A DNA stretch of 15,098 bases from DAIMZM01 sp036733985 (GCA_036733985.1 DAIMZM010000061.1:1-15098), one strand, 5' to 3'; counted from the first letter of the stretch, positions 6,530 to 13,583 are shown. Notes: generated by a model not told the origin, from the letters alone. Numbers and translations: made by a program.

Positions 6530-6720
6530 TAAAACCTTTCTTTTCTTGGAAGAAAAGAAACAAAAGAACTTAAAATTTATGCAAAGCTGCAAGGTGCTTG
6601 GCGTAAATTCCGGCAAATATCTTAATAAATTATAGTTAAAGCAATAGACAAGCGCATTGCAGCATCCGGCTGCCATTTAAAGTTTTTTGGTTCTTCTTTT
6701 ACAAAAGAAGAACGGTTTTA
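6530..6720. repeat. MITE-like element with self-palindromic terminal inverted repeats
   Basis: A 191-bp non-coding segment starts TAAAACC (6530-6536) and ends GGTTTTA (6714-6720). The two ends (about 6530-6571 and 6679-6720) are imperfect inverted repeats of each other, and each end is itself a palindrome: TTTCTTTTCTTGGAAGAAAAGAAA on the left region and GTTCTTCTTTTA/CAAAAGAAGAAC (6690-6713) on the right. A TA at both borders could be a target-site duplication. The interior shows no convincing gene. The right half recurs at 715-760. It fits a non-autonomous transposable repeat (MITE); the parent transposase is not in the window. Confidence 0.65.
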
Positions 6721-6727
6721 TCAGCCC

Positions 6728-7078
6728 TTAGCGCATCTTGGCTTCCTGCAGGAACCGTTCCAGCTCTTCCGGGGCGATGATATAGCGGCGGCCGCATTTT
6801 ACAGCGCTGAGCCTTTTCTGGCGGATCAGTTCGATCACATAGGCATAAGACAGGGGCAAAATGGCCATCACTTCTTTGATGGTATAACCCTGGGTGGCGT
6901 TCAGGCGGCGTTTTTCCTTGGCATAAACTTCCGCGGCCTGGGCGGCGATGAAATATTTGCGCCCCACCTTGTAGGCTGATAGCCGTCCGTTGTCAATATC
7001 CCGGCGGATAGTGGCATAAGCTGCACCGGATAATTCGGCGGTTTGACGCAGGGTTAAATATTGCCCTTCCTGTTTCAT
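6728..7078 (-). CDS. Small protein with two tandem excisionase-type HTH domains
   Basis: A 116-residue DNA-binding protein built from an internal duplication. Repeat 1 (about 8-53) reads LTLRQTAELSGAAYATIRRD then GRLSAYKVGRKYFI; repeat 2 (about 65-111) reads YTIKEVMAILPLSYAYVIEL then KRLSAVKCGRRYII. Both have the MerR/excisionase HTH-17 layout: helix-turn-helix, then a small wing ending in a KVGRKY-like strand. Such proteins act as recombination directionality factors or small regulators. No integrase or phage gene is present, so an excisionase role is not supported. The ATG at 7076-7078 has AAGGGG 8 bases upstream. It follows the SLH-transglutaminase gene by 113 bases with a probable terminator between, and its stop codon lies 7 bases from the border of the MITE-like element. 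Confidence 0.8.
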   Translation of the reverse strand: MKQEGQYLTLRQTAELSGAAYATIRRDIDNGRLSAYKVGRKYFIAAQAAEVYAKEKRRLNATQGYTIKEVMAILPLSYAYVIELIRQKRLSAVKCGRRYIIAPEELERFLQEAKMR

Positions 7079-7090
7079 ATGTTCAGCCCC

Positions 7091-7126
7091 TTTTAAAACC
7101 GCCCTTCTCAGAAACGTGAAGGACGG
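7091..7126 (-). terminator. Probable terminator of the SLH-transglutaminase gene
   Basis: Minus strand CCGTCCTTC (7118-7126) pairs with GAAGGGCGG (7099-7107) with one G-U, around a 10-base loop, followed by TTTT (7095-7098). It lies 65 bases beyond the stop at 7192. The short T run makes it modest, so some readthrough into the HTH gene is possible. Confidence 0.6.
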
Positions 7127-7191
7127 CTTGTTGTTTTATTTACCACATCATATGTCTGGCCGGGCTGATTTATGACCAATATCTGATATTA

Positions 7192-8841
7192 TTATTGAAT
7201 TTGACTGATGCCGGCGCTATCCAGCAAGGCGTCCAGGCGTTGCAGGATGACGGCGGTCTGGGCCCGGGTGGCGTTTTTCTGGGGCTCGAAATCGCCGTTA
7301 GGCTGGCCGATTAGCAAACCGGCCCCGGCGCAATAGCCCACTTCAACGATTGCCCAATCGGAAATGGCCGCCCCATCCTTAAAATCAGGCATGGGCAGGC
7401 CGGCGGCCTGGTCAGCCGCCTCCAGCATGTCCAGAAAGGCCATCAGGATCTTGGCCATCTGCTCCCGGGTGACCGGATCATCCGGGCCGAAGCGCCCCTG
7501 GCCATAGCCTTCGATCAGCTGGCTGTCCAGGGCCCAGCCCAGATATTTGCCATAATAATCCTCCTGGCGGATATCCGTAAACTGGGTGATGTCGCTGGAA
7601 TAGGGAATGGTCTCACCGCCCCGGGCTTCATAAAGGCGGCCCAGCACAGTGATGAACATCGCCCTAGTCACCTGCTGCTCCGGAGCGAACAGGGCCGGCG
7701 TAACCCCGGTAAAAAAGTCTTGCTCCACACCGTAAATAATCGCGGCGGACGCCCAATGGCCATTGATATCGTTAAAAGGCAGATAATCCTTGCCCACCAC
7801 CAGGGTGGCCATGATCTCTTCCGCGGCCAGCCAGCCGCCGGTGGCGCTGTAACGGGTCTTGCCCAAGGAAGCGCTGTCGTTACGGAAGGCGATATAGCGG
7901 CGGCTGGTGCCGATATTGGCAAAATAATCCCAGTTAACAAATTTCTGCACCGCGCCGTTGATCTGATAGGTATAGGTGTAGGTGGGATCCGCCAGCACCC
8001 AGCCCAGATCAGGCAGGTAGAACTCCACCCAGACATGGGCCAGCTTGTTTAGGTAAACCGCATTGGTGGCCGGGTCCACATAGTCGCCGCTCATATGCTT
8101 GGCCGGCATATACAGATAGCCGCTGATCTGCCGGGCCGGTATGCCCGCGGCCCGCAACAGGGCCAGATAGAGGTTGGTATAACCGGCGCAGCTGCCTGCG
8201 CCCCGCTTCAGGGTTGCCACAGCGTCCAGCGCCAGCCCTTCATCGTCCACAGCCGCATCCTCATAGGCCAGGGCCTGATTGACCGCGGCAAACAAGGCCC
8301 AGGCCGCCCGGTAGGGGTTGGTTTCACCGGCCAGGGCCGTATCCTTAAAGGCCTGGATCTCCGGGGCGGTGCTCTGCACCTTGGCTTCCGGCTGCAAATA
8401 ATGGTTGTATTGCATCAGCTCCAGCTTACTGTAGCTATCCGGCACCGCGGCCCGGTCAAATTCATAAGATAAACCGGAAACCTTTACCGCGTATTTCTGG
8501 GTCAGCACCAGGCTGCTGCCGCCGGGCAGGGAATCGATGTGGTAATGGGCTTCCCGGTGGCCGGCTTCATCCGTTACCACCTGATCCGGATAAGGCAGAA
8601 GCTGCTCGCCCAGCTTCTCATTATAGAGGGGCAGCGCCGTATCCAGCAGGGGCACGACGATATCAATATCAAAGGCATAGGAGCTGGCCTGGTTTTCCAC
8701 CGTCACCGTATGCACCAGGGTATAATTCCAGGCGTCGTCGCTGGTATAATATATTTTTTCGCTTTGCTCCAGCCCTAAGGCGGGCGCGGAGACGGCCAGC
8801 AGGCCGATGAAGGCCAGGGCCGCCAGCATTCTCTTCAGCAT
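7192..8841 (-). CDS. Secreted transglutaminase-like protein with three SLH repeats
   Basis: A 549-residue exported cell-surface protein. Signal peptide: MLKRM, a hydrophobic core, and cleavage near residue 23 (SAPALG). Residues ~25-160 form a beta-rich region. A transglutaminase-like (papain-fold) domain follows at ~170-290 with the full catalytic triad visible: Cys218 in GAGSCAGYTNLYLALLRAAG, His269 in KLAHVWVEF and Asp285 in GWVLADPTYTY. The C-terminus has three S-layer homology repeats at about 356-403, 421-470 and 487-536, with TRAMF, TREQM and TRAQT helices, which bind pyruvylated secondary wall polymers. In bacteria such domains more often act as proteases or amide-cleaving/crosslinking enzymes; the substrate is unknown. 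The ATG at 8839-8841 has GGAG 6 bases upstream. Single gene, divergent from coaD; a small HTH gene lies downstream. Confidence 0.92.
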   Translation of the reverse strand: MLKRMLAALAFIGLLAVSAPALGLEQSEKIYYTSDDAWNYTLVHTVTVENQASSYAFDIDIVVPLLDTALPLYNEKLGEQLLPYPDQVVTDEAGHREAHYHIDSLPGGSSLVLTQKYAVKVSGLSYEFDRAAVPDSYSKLELMQYNHYLQPEAKVQSTAPEIQAFKDTALAGETNPYRAAWALFAAVNQALAYEDAAVDDEGLALDAVATLKRGAGSCAGYTNLYLALLRAAGIPARQISGYLYMPAKHMSGDYVDPATNAVYLNKLAHVWVEFYLPDLGWVLADPTYTYTYQINGAVQKFVNWDYFANIGTSRRYIAFRNDSASLGKTRYSATGGWLAAEEIMATLVVGKDYLPFNDINGHWASAAIIYGVEQDFFTGVTPALFAPEQQVTRAMFITVLGRLYEARGGETIPYSSDITQFTDIRQEDYYGKYLGWALDSQLIEGYGQGRFGPDDPVTREQMAKILMAFLDMLEAADQAAGLPMPDFKDGAAISDWAIVEVGYCAGAGLLIGQPNGDFEPQKNATRAQTAVILQRLDALLDSAGISQIQ

Positions 8842-9083
8842 AGCTCACTCCATCATTGCTTACGCCATCAAATAAAACCGGAGCCGCGCCGGACAGCAGC
8901 GGCGATAGGATCCGCAATCGGCCTGATAGTGCTTTCTCTTTGGACGGGGCAATTTCCTGTCTTGTTCCCAAAAGCTCAGATAAACATCACATTTTCCAGA
9001 TGATTGTTGAAGCAAGACATAATCCCTTTGCCAAAGGGCCACAATAAAACCGCCCCCGCTTTTGCCGTATGGCCAGATTTTAA
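8842..9083. other. Divergent intergenic region between the SLH gene and coaD
   Basis: No gene is supported here; the 60-codon frame on the minus strand lacks a ribosome binding site. On the minus strand the part 8875-8905 can form GC-rich alternative hairpins (CCGGCGCGGCTCCGG; CCGC with GCGG), and CCCTTT/AAAGGG near 9030-9044 forms another. This could be a structured leader for the SLH gene, but I recognise no known riboswitch, and no promoter on the minus strand is convincing. Confidence 0.3.
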
Positions 9084-9112
9084 TTGCATATTGGACAGGG
9101 ATCGATTATAAT
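9084..9112 (+). promoter_or_regulatory. Promoter of coaD
   Basis: TTGCAT (9084-9089), 17-base spacer, TATAAT (9107-9112). Transcription would begin about 25 bases before the coaD ATG. Confidence 0.75.
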
Positions 9113-9145
9113 AACACAGTTAAAGTAAATCCGGGGGGACTGATC

Positions 9146-9637
9146 ATGAAAATTGCCGTTTACGCAGGCACCTTTGACCCGGTTACCGTTGGCCATATGG
9201 AGATCGCCCTCCGGGCAGCCCATCTTTTTGATGAAATCATCATGGCTGTGGCGGTGGACAACTATAAAGACACGCTGTTCAGCATTGAGGAACGCTGCCA
9301 AATGGCTCAGGAGGCCATGGCCGGACATGCTAATATTCGCGTCGAAGCCTTTCAGGGCCTGCTGGTAGATTATTGCAAAAGGGTGGGGGCCACCTCGCTG
9401 ATCCGGGGACTCCGGGCGGTTTCCGATTTTGACCGGGAATTTCAGATGGCCCTGCTGAACCGGGATCTGGACGGCGGCGTGGACACGGTTTTCCTGATGA
9501 GCGACGCCCGCTACCTCTATATCAGCTCCGGCATCATCCGCAATACCGCCGCTGCCGGCGGGGACGTCAGCGATTTGGTGCCGCCCTGCGTCAACCAGGC
9601 CCTGCGGCAGAAGTTCGCCCACCGGCAGCCAAAGTAA
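9146..9637 (+). CDS. coaD: Phosphopantetheine adenylyltransferase
   Basis: A 163-residue CoaD, which transfers AMP from ATP to 4'-phosphopantetheine to make dephospho-CoA, the fourth step of coenzyme A synthesis. The nucleotidyltransferase motif is complete: GTFDPVTVGH (8-17) with the TxGH box (14-17), the substrate-binding RGLRAVSDFDREFQMALLNR (87-106) and the ISSGIIR motif (126-132) near the C-terminus. Length fits the family (about 160). The ATG at 9146 follows GGGGGG by about 7 bases; a longer upstream frame overlaps the promoter and is not used. It has its own promoter and precedes the yceD-rpmF-plsX operon, a common order in Firmicutes. The 3' flank (9638-9733) holds only a weak GC-rich inverted repeat with no T run. 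Confidence 0.96.
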   Translation: MKIAVYAGTFDPVTVGHMEIALRAAHLFDEIIMAVAVDNYKDTLFSIEERCQMAQEAMAGHANIRVEAFQGLLVDYCKRVGATSLIRGLRAVSDFDREFQMALLNRDLDGGVDTVFLMSDARYLYISSGIIRNTAAAGGDVSDLVPPCVNQALRQKFAHRQPK

Positions 9638-9733
9638 CCGGCCTCCCGGCGGCTGAACCAAACCGGCTGGCCTGAAGCGGCAAATTCCCCTGATAATTTC
9701 CATAATAATAGCGGAATAATCCTGGGCAAACTG

Positions 9734-9762
9734 TTGACAAGGGCATTCTTTGCATTTATAAT
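9734..9762 (+). promoter_or_regulatory. Consensus promoter of the yceD-rpmF-plsX-acpP-rnc operon
   Basis: TTGACA (9734-9739), exactly 17 bases, TATAAT (9757-9762): a perfect sigma-A match. The leader to the ATG at 9784 is only about 15 bases, with a weak AGG as ribosome binding site. Confidence 0.93.
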
Positions 9763-9783
9763 ATTTCGGGAACAGGTTTGACC

Positions 9784-10296
9784 ATGAAAATCAATATTGC
9801 CGATATCAAGCATACCCCCAGCGAAAAGCTGGACTTTTCTCTTTGCTCCAAGCTGGATCCGGCTCTTTACGGCTATGGGGAATATACCCTGCCTGAGCCT
9901 GTTTCCTGCCAGGGGCGGATCCGGGACAATCACCAGGGCGGCTTTGAAGCCGCAGGCGCTTACCAGGCCACCGCCGTGCTGAGCTGCAGCCGCTGCGGCC
10001 AGGACTATGCCCTGCCCCTGTCCAGGGATTTTTCCGCCCTGTTCGTGCCTTTGCAAGGGGAGGATTGGGACGGGGAGACCAGCCTCTTCCCCATTCAAGG
10101 GGATCTGGTGGATTTGGGCGAAGTCCTGGCGGGAGAGATTTTCTTCGCCTTGCCCATGCAGCCCTTATGCCAGGAGGGTTGCCAGGGGCTCTGCCCGGTT
10201 TGCGGCGCCGACCTCAATAAAAGCAGCTGTGCCTGTCAGCGGGAAAGCCTGGACCCCCGCTGGGAAAAGCTGAAAAATTTAACTTTTGACGATTAA
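9784..10296 (+). CDS. yceD: YceD family protein (DUF177)
   Basis: A 170-residue YceD/DUF177 protein. The family is linked to 23S rRNA accumulation and nearly always sits directly before rpmF, as here. A mixed alpha/beta N-terminal half is followed by LSCSRCGQDY (67-75) and a second cysteine cluster at the C-terminus (Cys129, Cys133, Cys137, Cys140, Cys149, Cys151; note CPVCGADLNKSSC), pointing to a metal (probably zinc) site. The ATG at 9784 is chosen over an in-frame TTG at 9778 because neither has a strong ribosome binding site and the family begins with a MKI-like strand. It is the first gene of the operon; rpmF follows 45 bases later. Biochemical role is not defined. Confidence 0.92.
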   Translation: MKINIADIKHTPSEKLDFSLCSKLDPALYGYGEYTLPEPVSCQGRIRDNHQGGFEAAGAYQATAVLSCSRCGQDYALPLSRDFSALFVPLQGEDWDGETSLFPIQGDLVDLGEVLAGEIFFALPMQPLCQEGCQGLCPVCGADLNKSSCACQRESLDPRWEKLKNLTFDD

Positions 10297-10341
10297 GCGG
10301 TAGGGCCTCTGGGCCCGGCCCGGAGAAAGGAGTGCTAATCA

Positions 10342-10533
10342 ATGGGTGTACCTAAAGGAAAAACATCAAAAGCCAACCGGCGCATGAATCGCGCTTCCAA
10401 TTACACTTTGGACGGGCCGGCGCTGGCGGAATGCCCCCAGTGCCATGCTCTGAAGCAGCCTCATCACGCCTGCCCGGAATGCGGTTACTATAAAGGCCGT
10501 CCTGTAGTGGTTAAGAAAGAAAAGGCTGAGTAA
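10342..10533 (+). CDS. rpmF: 50S ribosomal protein L32
   Basis: A 63-residue L32 of the large ribosomal subunit. It starts MGVPKGKTSKANRRMNRASN (usual AVPKRRTSK-like start) and has the zinc-ribbon form CPQC (31-34) and CPEC (44-47), then the GYYKGRPVV end. AAAGGAG lies 12 bases before the ATG. Because it keeps all four cysteines, this is the zinc-containing (C+) form. It follows yceD and precedes plsX as in many bacteria. Confidence 0.97.
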   Translation: MGVPKGKTSKANRRMNRASNYTLDGPALAECPQCHALKQPHHACPECGYYKGRPVVVKKEKAE

Positions 10534-10547
10534 TCAAAGCCCGCAAA

Positions 10548-10590
10548 AAGCCCGGCAGTGTCGATCTGGCATTGTTGGGCTTATTTGTTT
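10548..10590 (+). terminator. Possible attenuator/terminator between rpmF and plsX
   Basis: AAGCCC (10548-10553) pairs with GGGCTT (10577-10582), and inside it CAGTG (10556-10560) pairs with CATTG (10570-10574) with one G-U. The tail ATTTGTTT (10583-10590) is T-rich but not pure. It could lower transcription of plsX relative to rpmF. No fapR gene lies in this 122-base gap. Confidence 0.4.
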
Positions 10591-10606
10591 CCGTTTCCGC
10601 AGCCAG

Positions 10607-10625
10607 CCGGGGCTTCCTGCCCCGG
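10607..10625 (+). other. GC hairpin before plsX
   Basis: CCGGGGC (10607-10613), loop TTCCT, GCCCCGG (10619-10625), a perfect 7-bp stem, 30 bases before the plsX ATG. It is not followed directly by a T run, so it may be an RNA processing or stabilising structure; role unknown. Confidence 0.4.
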
Positions 10626-10655
10626 AACCAGCCGGTTTTAAATAAAGGAGCAGCT

Positions 10656-11672
10656 ATGAGAATAGCCATAGACGCCATGGGCGGCGACTTTGCGCCCCAG
10701 GCCGTGATCAACGGCGTCCGGGATTCCGCCCAGGCCCATCCGGATTGGGCCTATAGCCTGGTGGGCCTGGAAGCAGCCTGCCAGCAGCCGCCGGAGCCCA
10801 ATATCCGTTTCATCCCCTGCGGCTCCGTGATGGCCATGGACGAGGACGTCACCAATCTGGTACACAAAAAGGACAGCTCCATCTGGATCGCCACGGAGCT
10901 GGTGAAAAAAGGCGAGGCGGACGCGGTGATCTCCGCCGGCAGCACCGCCGCGCAAATGGCCCTGGCCGCTTTGCTGCTGGGCCGGATCAAAGGCGTGTCC
11001 AGGCCGGCCATTTCCACCGTGCTGCCCCGGGCTAAGGGCCAGGGCCTGCTGCTGGACGTGGGGGCCAACGCGGACTGCGACGCCGCCATGCTGCTGCAGT
11101 TCGCCCGGATGGGCGCGGTCTATGCCGAAACCTTGCAGGGCAAAACCAATCCCCGCATCGGCCTGCTGGCCAACGGCTCCGAAGACCATAAAGGCAATAA
11201 GCTGACCCGGGAAGCCTTTGACCTGCTGCAAGCAAGCGGACTCAACTTCATCGGCAACCGGGAGGGCCGGGACCTGCTGATCGGCGATTGCGATGTGCTG
11301 GTGGCGGACGGCATGAGCGGCAATATCGCCATCAAAAGCATCGAGGGAGCCGCGGCCCTGATCATGTCCCAGCTGAAACAGGAACTGACCAAAAGCCCGG
11401 TACGGAAGCTGGGGGCAGGCCTGATCAAAAGCGGCCTGCTGAATATCCGCCGCCTGCTGGATTCCCAGGAGTTCGGCGGCGCGCCGCTCTTGGGCGTGAA
11501 GGGCGTCTCCATCGTTTGCCATGGCAATAGCCGGGAGCGGGCGATCTTCCAAGCCTGCGAGCTAGCGAAAAAGTGTATTGACCAGGATTTCGCGGGCAAA
11601 ATAGCCGCGAGGCTGGAACCGGGAAACGCTGATAAAGCTGACCAAGCTGATAACAAAGGAGAGGAATCATGA
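10656..11672 (+). CDS. plsX: Phosphate acyltransferase PlsX
   Basis: A 338-residue PlsX, which turns acyl-ACP into acyl-phosphate, the first step of phospholipid synthesis in the PlsX/PlsY route. It begins MRIAIDAMGGDFAPQAVING (the family's DAMGGD box at 6-11), with SAGSTAAQMALA, DVGANADCDA, GLLANGSEDHKGN and VADGMSGNIAIKSIEG in the expected order. Length is typical (330-345). The ATG at 10656 has AAAGGAG 6 bases upstream; 28 upstream in-frame codons overlap a hairpin and are not used. The stop TGA overlaps the acpP start as ATGA, so translation of ACP is probably coupled. Confidence 0.97.
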   Translation: MRIAIDAMGGDFAPQAVINGVRDSAQAHPDWAYSLVGLEAACQQPPEPNIRFIPCGSVMAMDEDVTNLVHKKDSSIWIATELVKKGEADAVISAGSTAAQMALAALLLGRIKGVSRPAISTVLPRAKGQGLLLDVGANADCDAAMLLQFARMGAVYAETLQGKTNPRIGLLANGSEDHKGNKLTREAFDLLQASGLNFIGNREGRDLLIGDCDVLVADGMSGNIAIKSIEGAAALIMSQLKQELTKSPVRKLGAGLIKSGLLNIRRLLDSQEFGGAPLLGVKGVSIVCHGNSRERAIFQACELAKKCIDQDFAGKIAARLEPGNADKADQADNKGEES

Positions 11673-11905
11673 TGCCGGAAGAAAGACGGCTCCGCCGGAT
11701 GCTGGCGGAACAATTCGGCCTGGACGAGGAGAGCCTGGACCGGGAAATGCGGCTGGAAAGCCTGGATCTGGATTCCCTGGAAACCCTGGAATTCCTGAAC
11801 GCTATTGAGGACGAGTTCGATATCGAGCTGGCGGACAATGAATTCGTGGGCTGCGATACCCTGGGCGAAGTTGCGGATCTGATCATTGATAAAGTCCGGG
11901 CCTGA
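11669..11905 (+). CDS. acpP: Acyl carrier protein
   Basis: A 78-residue acyl carrier protein. The acceptor serine for 4'-phosphopantetheine is Ser36 in LDLDSLETLEFLNAIEDEF (DSL motif at 35-37), followed by the acidic helix II typical of ACPs. It is the partner substrate for PlsX next door. The sequence is slightly unusual: basic N-terminus (EERRLRRML) and Cys62, so it might be a specialised copy, but its place between plsX and rnc is that of the main acpP. Start at 11669 overlaps the plsX stop; GGAG lies 7 bases upstream. The next in-frame ATG (11672) is possible. Confidence 0.9.
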   Translation: MMPEERRLRRMLAEQFGLDEESLDREMRLESLDLDSLETLEFLNAIEDEFDIELADNEFVGCDTLGEVADLIIDKVRA

Positions 11906-11916
11906 GGCGCGCTGAG

Positions 11917-12672
11917 ATGGTCAAAAAACGTGCCGCCAACCCTGCCGACCCCATCAACAGCCTCGGCGACCGGCTGGGCTTCGGCCCGGCCCCGAAACGC
12001 CGGCTGCTGACCCAGGCCCTGACCCATCCCACCTGGTCGGAGGGGAGCAAAAAGGGGGACGGGGATAATCAGCGCCTGGAATTTCTGGGCGACGCTGTGC
12101 TGGATCTGCTGGTGGGGGAATACCTGTACCAGGTCTATCCCGTTGCCCAGGAAGGCCAGCTTTCCAAAATGCGGGCTTATATCGTCTGCGAGGCCTCTCT
12201 GGCCGAGGCTGCCCTGAGCCTGGGCCTGGATCACTGCCTGCGTCTGGGCCATGGGGCTGAGCTTTCCGGCGACCGGCAGCGGCCGTCGGTACTGGCGGAC
12301 GCTTTCGAAGCCGCGCTGGGGGCTGTTTTTGTCTGCCTGGGCCTGGAAAAGGCCAGGGAACTGGTGCTCTCTCAATTCAAAACCAAGATCGACCAGCTGC
12401 AGCCGGAAGATTATGAGGATAAAAAGAGCCTGCTCCAGGAGCTGGTGCAGGCCCAGGTTCCCCATGGCGTCACCTATAAGCTCCTGTCCGTCAGCGGACC
12501 GGATCATCATCCCTGTTTTGAAAGCGCGGTCTACTGCGACCGCCTGCGCCTGGGCAGCGGCCAGGGCCACAGTAAAAAGGAAAGCGAAGCCGCGGCTGCC
12601 GGGGCTGCCCTGGCCAGCCGGGGGGAATGGCTGCCGAAAATCGTCAGGCGGACGCAGGGCTTGCTCCCCTAA
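11917..12672 (+). CDS. rnc: Ribonuclease III
   Basis: A 251-residue RNase III that cuts double-stranded RNA, mainly in rRNA maturation. The signature QRLEFLGDAVLDLLVGEYLY (52-71) holds Glu55 and Asp59, and the second metal pair Asp128 and Glu131 lies in ADAFEAALGAVF. A double-stranded RNA-binding domain occupies ~165-237 (DKKSLLQELVQAQ ... KKESEAAAAGAAL). It lies 11 bases after acpP, a common arrangement in Bacillota. The ribosome binding site is poor (GAGG 9-12 bases upstream), so coupling to acpP is likely. Confidence 0.96.
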   Translation: MVKKRAANPADPINSLGDRLGFGPAPKRRLLTQALTHPTWSEGSKKGDGDNQRLEFLGDAVLDLLVGEYLYQVYPVAQEGQLSKMRAYIVCEASLAEAALSLGLDHCLRLGHGAELSGDRQRPSVLADAFEAALGAVFVCLGLEKARELVLSQFKTKIDQLQPEDYEDKKSLLQELVQAQVPHGVTYKLLSVSGPDHHPCFESAVYCDRLRLGSGQGHSKKESEAAAAGAALASRGEWLPKIVRRTQGLLP

Positions 12673-12699
12673 CTGAGGGCTGGAAGAAGGAGGCAAAAG

Positions 12700-13311
12700 A
12701 TGTTTATTGACGCAAAAGGCAAAGCTTGCCCCATGCCGGTGATCCTGGCCAAGAAAGAACTGGAGGCCGGCTGCGGGGATCTGCTGGTAGGGGTGGACAA
12801 TGCCACGGCCGTGCAGAACCTGACCCGGCTGGCCGCGGCTAAGGGCCTGCAGGTGACAGTAGCTGAGCAGGACGGCCTTTTTGAGGTGCGTATTTTTAGC
12901 CCAGACAGTAAAGGGCCCTTGGCGGAAAAAGCCCAGGAACCGGCAAAAGCCCCGGCCTGCGGGGCCCAGGGCTGCGGTTATGCCGTCTTTGTCAGCAAGG
13001 ATCATCTGGGCGAGGGCGATAGCGAACTGGGCTACAATTTACTGAAAATGGCCCTCTATACCCTGGCCCAGGGGGAAAATCCCCCGGCCAGCCTCTTATT
13101 CATGAACAGCGGCGTCAGGCTGCCTGCCGGCCAGGCCCAGGACGTGATCGACAGCGTGAGGCAGCTGATGGGGAAAGGCACGGAAGTGCTGGTCTGCGGC
13201 GCCTGCCTCAATTTCTACGGCCTCACCGAACAGCTGAAGGCGGGGGAGATCAGCAATATGTATGAGATCCTCGGGCGCATGCAGGAGGCGGCCAAGGTGA
13301 TCGCCCTGTGA
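12700..13311 (+). CDS. yedF: YedF-type sulfurtransferase-like selenium metabolism protein
   Basis: A 203-residue two-domain protein. The N-terminal TusA-like domain (1-68) has the CPMP motif (Cys10-Pro13) that carries a persulfide in relatives. After a linker (70-85), a DsrE-like C-terminal domain follows with YAVFVSKDHLGEGDSELGY and EVLVCGACLNFYGL (Cys166, Cys169), then ISNMYEI. This combination defines the YedF family that co-occurs with selenium use. AGGAGG lies 7 bases before the ATG. It is 27 bases after rnc and its stop overlaps the next gene (GTGA), so it belongs to the same operon. No selD, selA or selB is in the window; the selenium link is from family knowledge only. Confidence 0.9.
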   Translation: MFIDAKGKACPMPVILAKKELEAGCGDLLVGVDNATAVQNLTRLAAAKGLQVTVAEQDGLFEVRIFSPDSKGPLAEKAQEPAKAPACGAQGCGYAVFVSKDHLGEGDSELGYNLLKMALYTLAQGENPPASLLFMNSGVRLPAGQAQDVIDSVRQLMGKGTEVLVCGACLNFYGLTEQLKAGEISNMYEILGRMQEAAKVIAL

Positions 13312-13568
13312 ACGACCTCTATTACCTGGCGGTTTTTGATTCCACCAATCAGGCGATTGTGGCGCAAAAGCTGCTGAGCGATTTGGACGTGGTGGTCATG
13401 CCCACCTTAAGGGAAATCTCCGCCAGCTGCGGCATGGCCCTGCGCATCAAGCCTGAGCGCTCCCAGGCCGCGGCGGAGCGGCTGAAGCAGTCCGCTGTGA
13501 CGGATTGGCGTCTCTACCGGGTGTTGCAGGAGCAGGGCAAACTGACCTGCAGCCAGGAAACGCCCTAA
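13308..13568 (+). CDS. DUF3343 protein (putative Se/S carrier partner of YedF)
   Basis: An 86-residue DUF3343 protein. The key segment is MPTLREISASCGMALRI (31-47) with the conserved Cys41 in a SCGxAL setting, following a ferredoxin-like start LYYLAVFDSTNQAIVAQKLL. The family is described as a putative Se/S carrier and is commonly next to YedF. It starts with GTG at 13308 overlapping the yedF stop, which implies translational coupling, and has AAGG upstream inside yedF. Last gene of the long operon. No clear terminator follows directly. Confidence 0.87.
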   Translation: MNDLYYLAVFDSTNQAIVAQKLLSDLDVVVMPTLREISASCGMALRIKPERSQAAAERLKQSAVTDWRLYRVLQEQGKLTCSQETP

Positions 13569-13583
13569 GGCCGGCTTTTGCTT

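Noticed and set aside
6485..6676. 63-codon frame on the minus strand
   Set aside because: Lies within the glnN terminator and the MITE-like repeat; no ribosome site.
6728..7078. Prophage excisionase
   Set aside because: HTH-17 fold fits, but no integrase, att site or phage gene is near, so the name would be misleading.
11425..13005. 526-codon open frame on the minus strand
   Set aside because: It spans four clear genes on the plus strand (plsX end, acpP, rnc, yedF start) and has low-complexity, His/Gln/Arg/Ser-rich composition.
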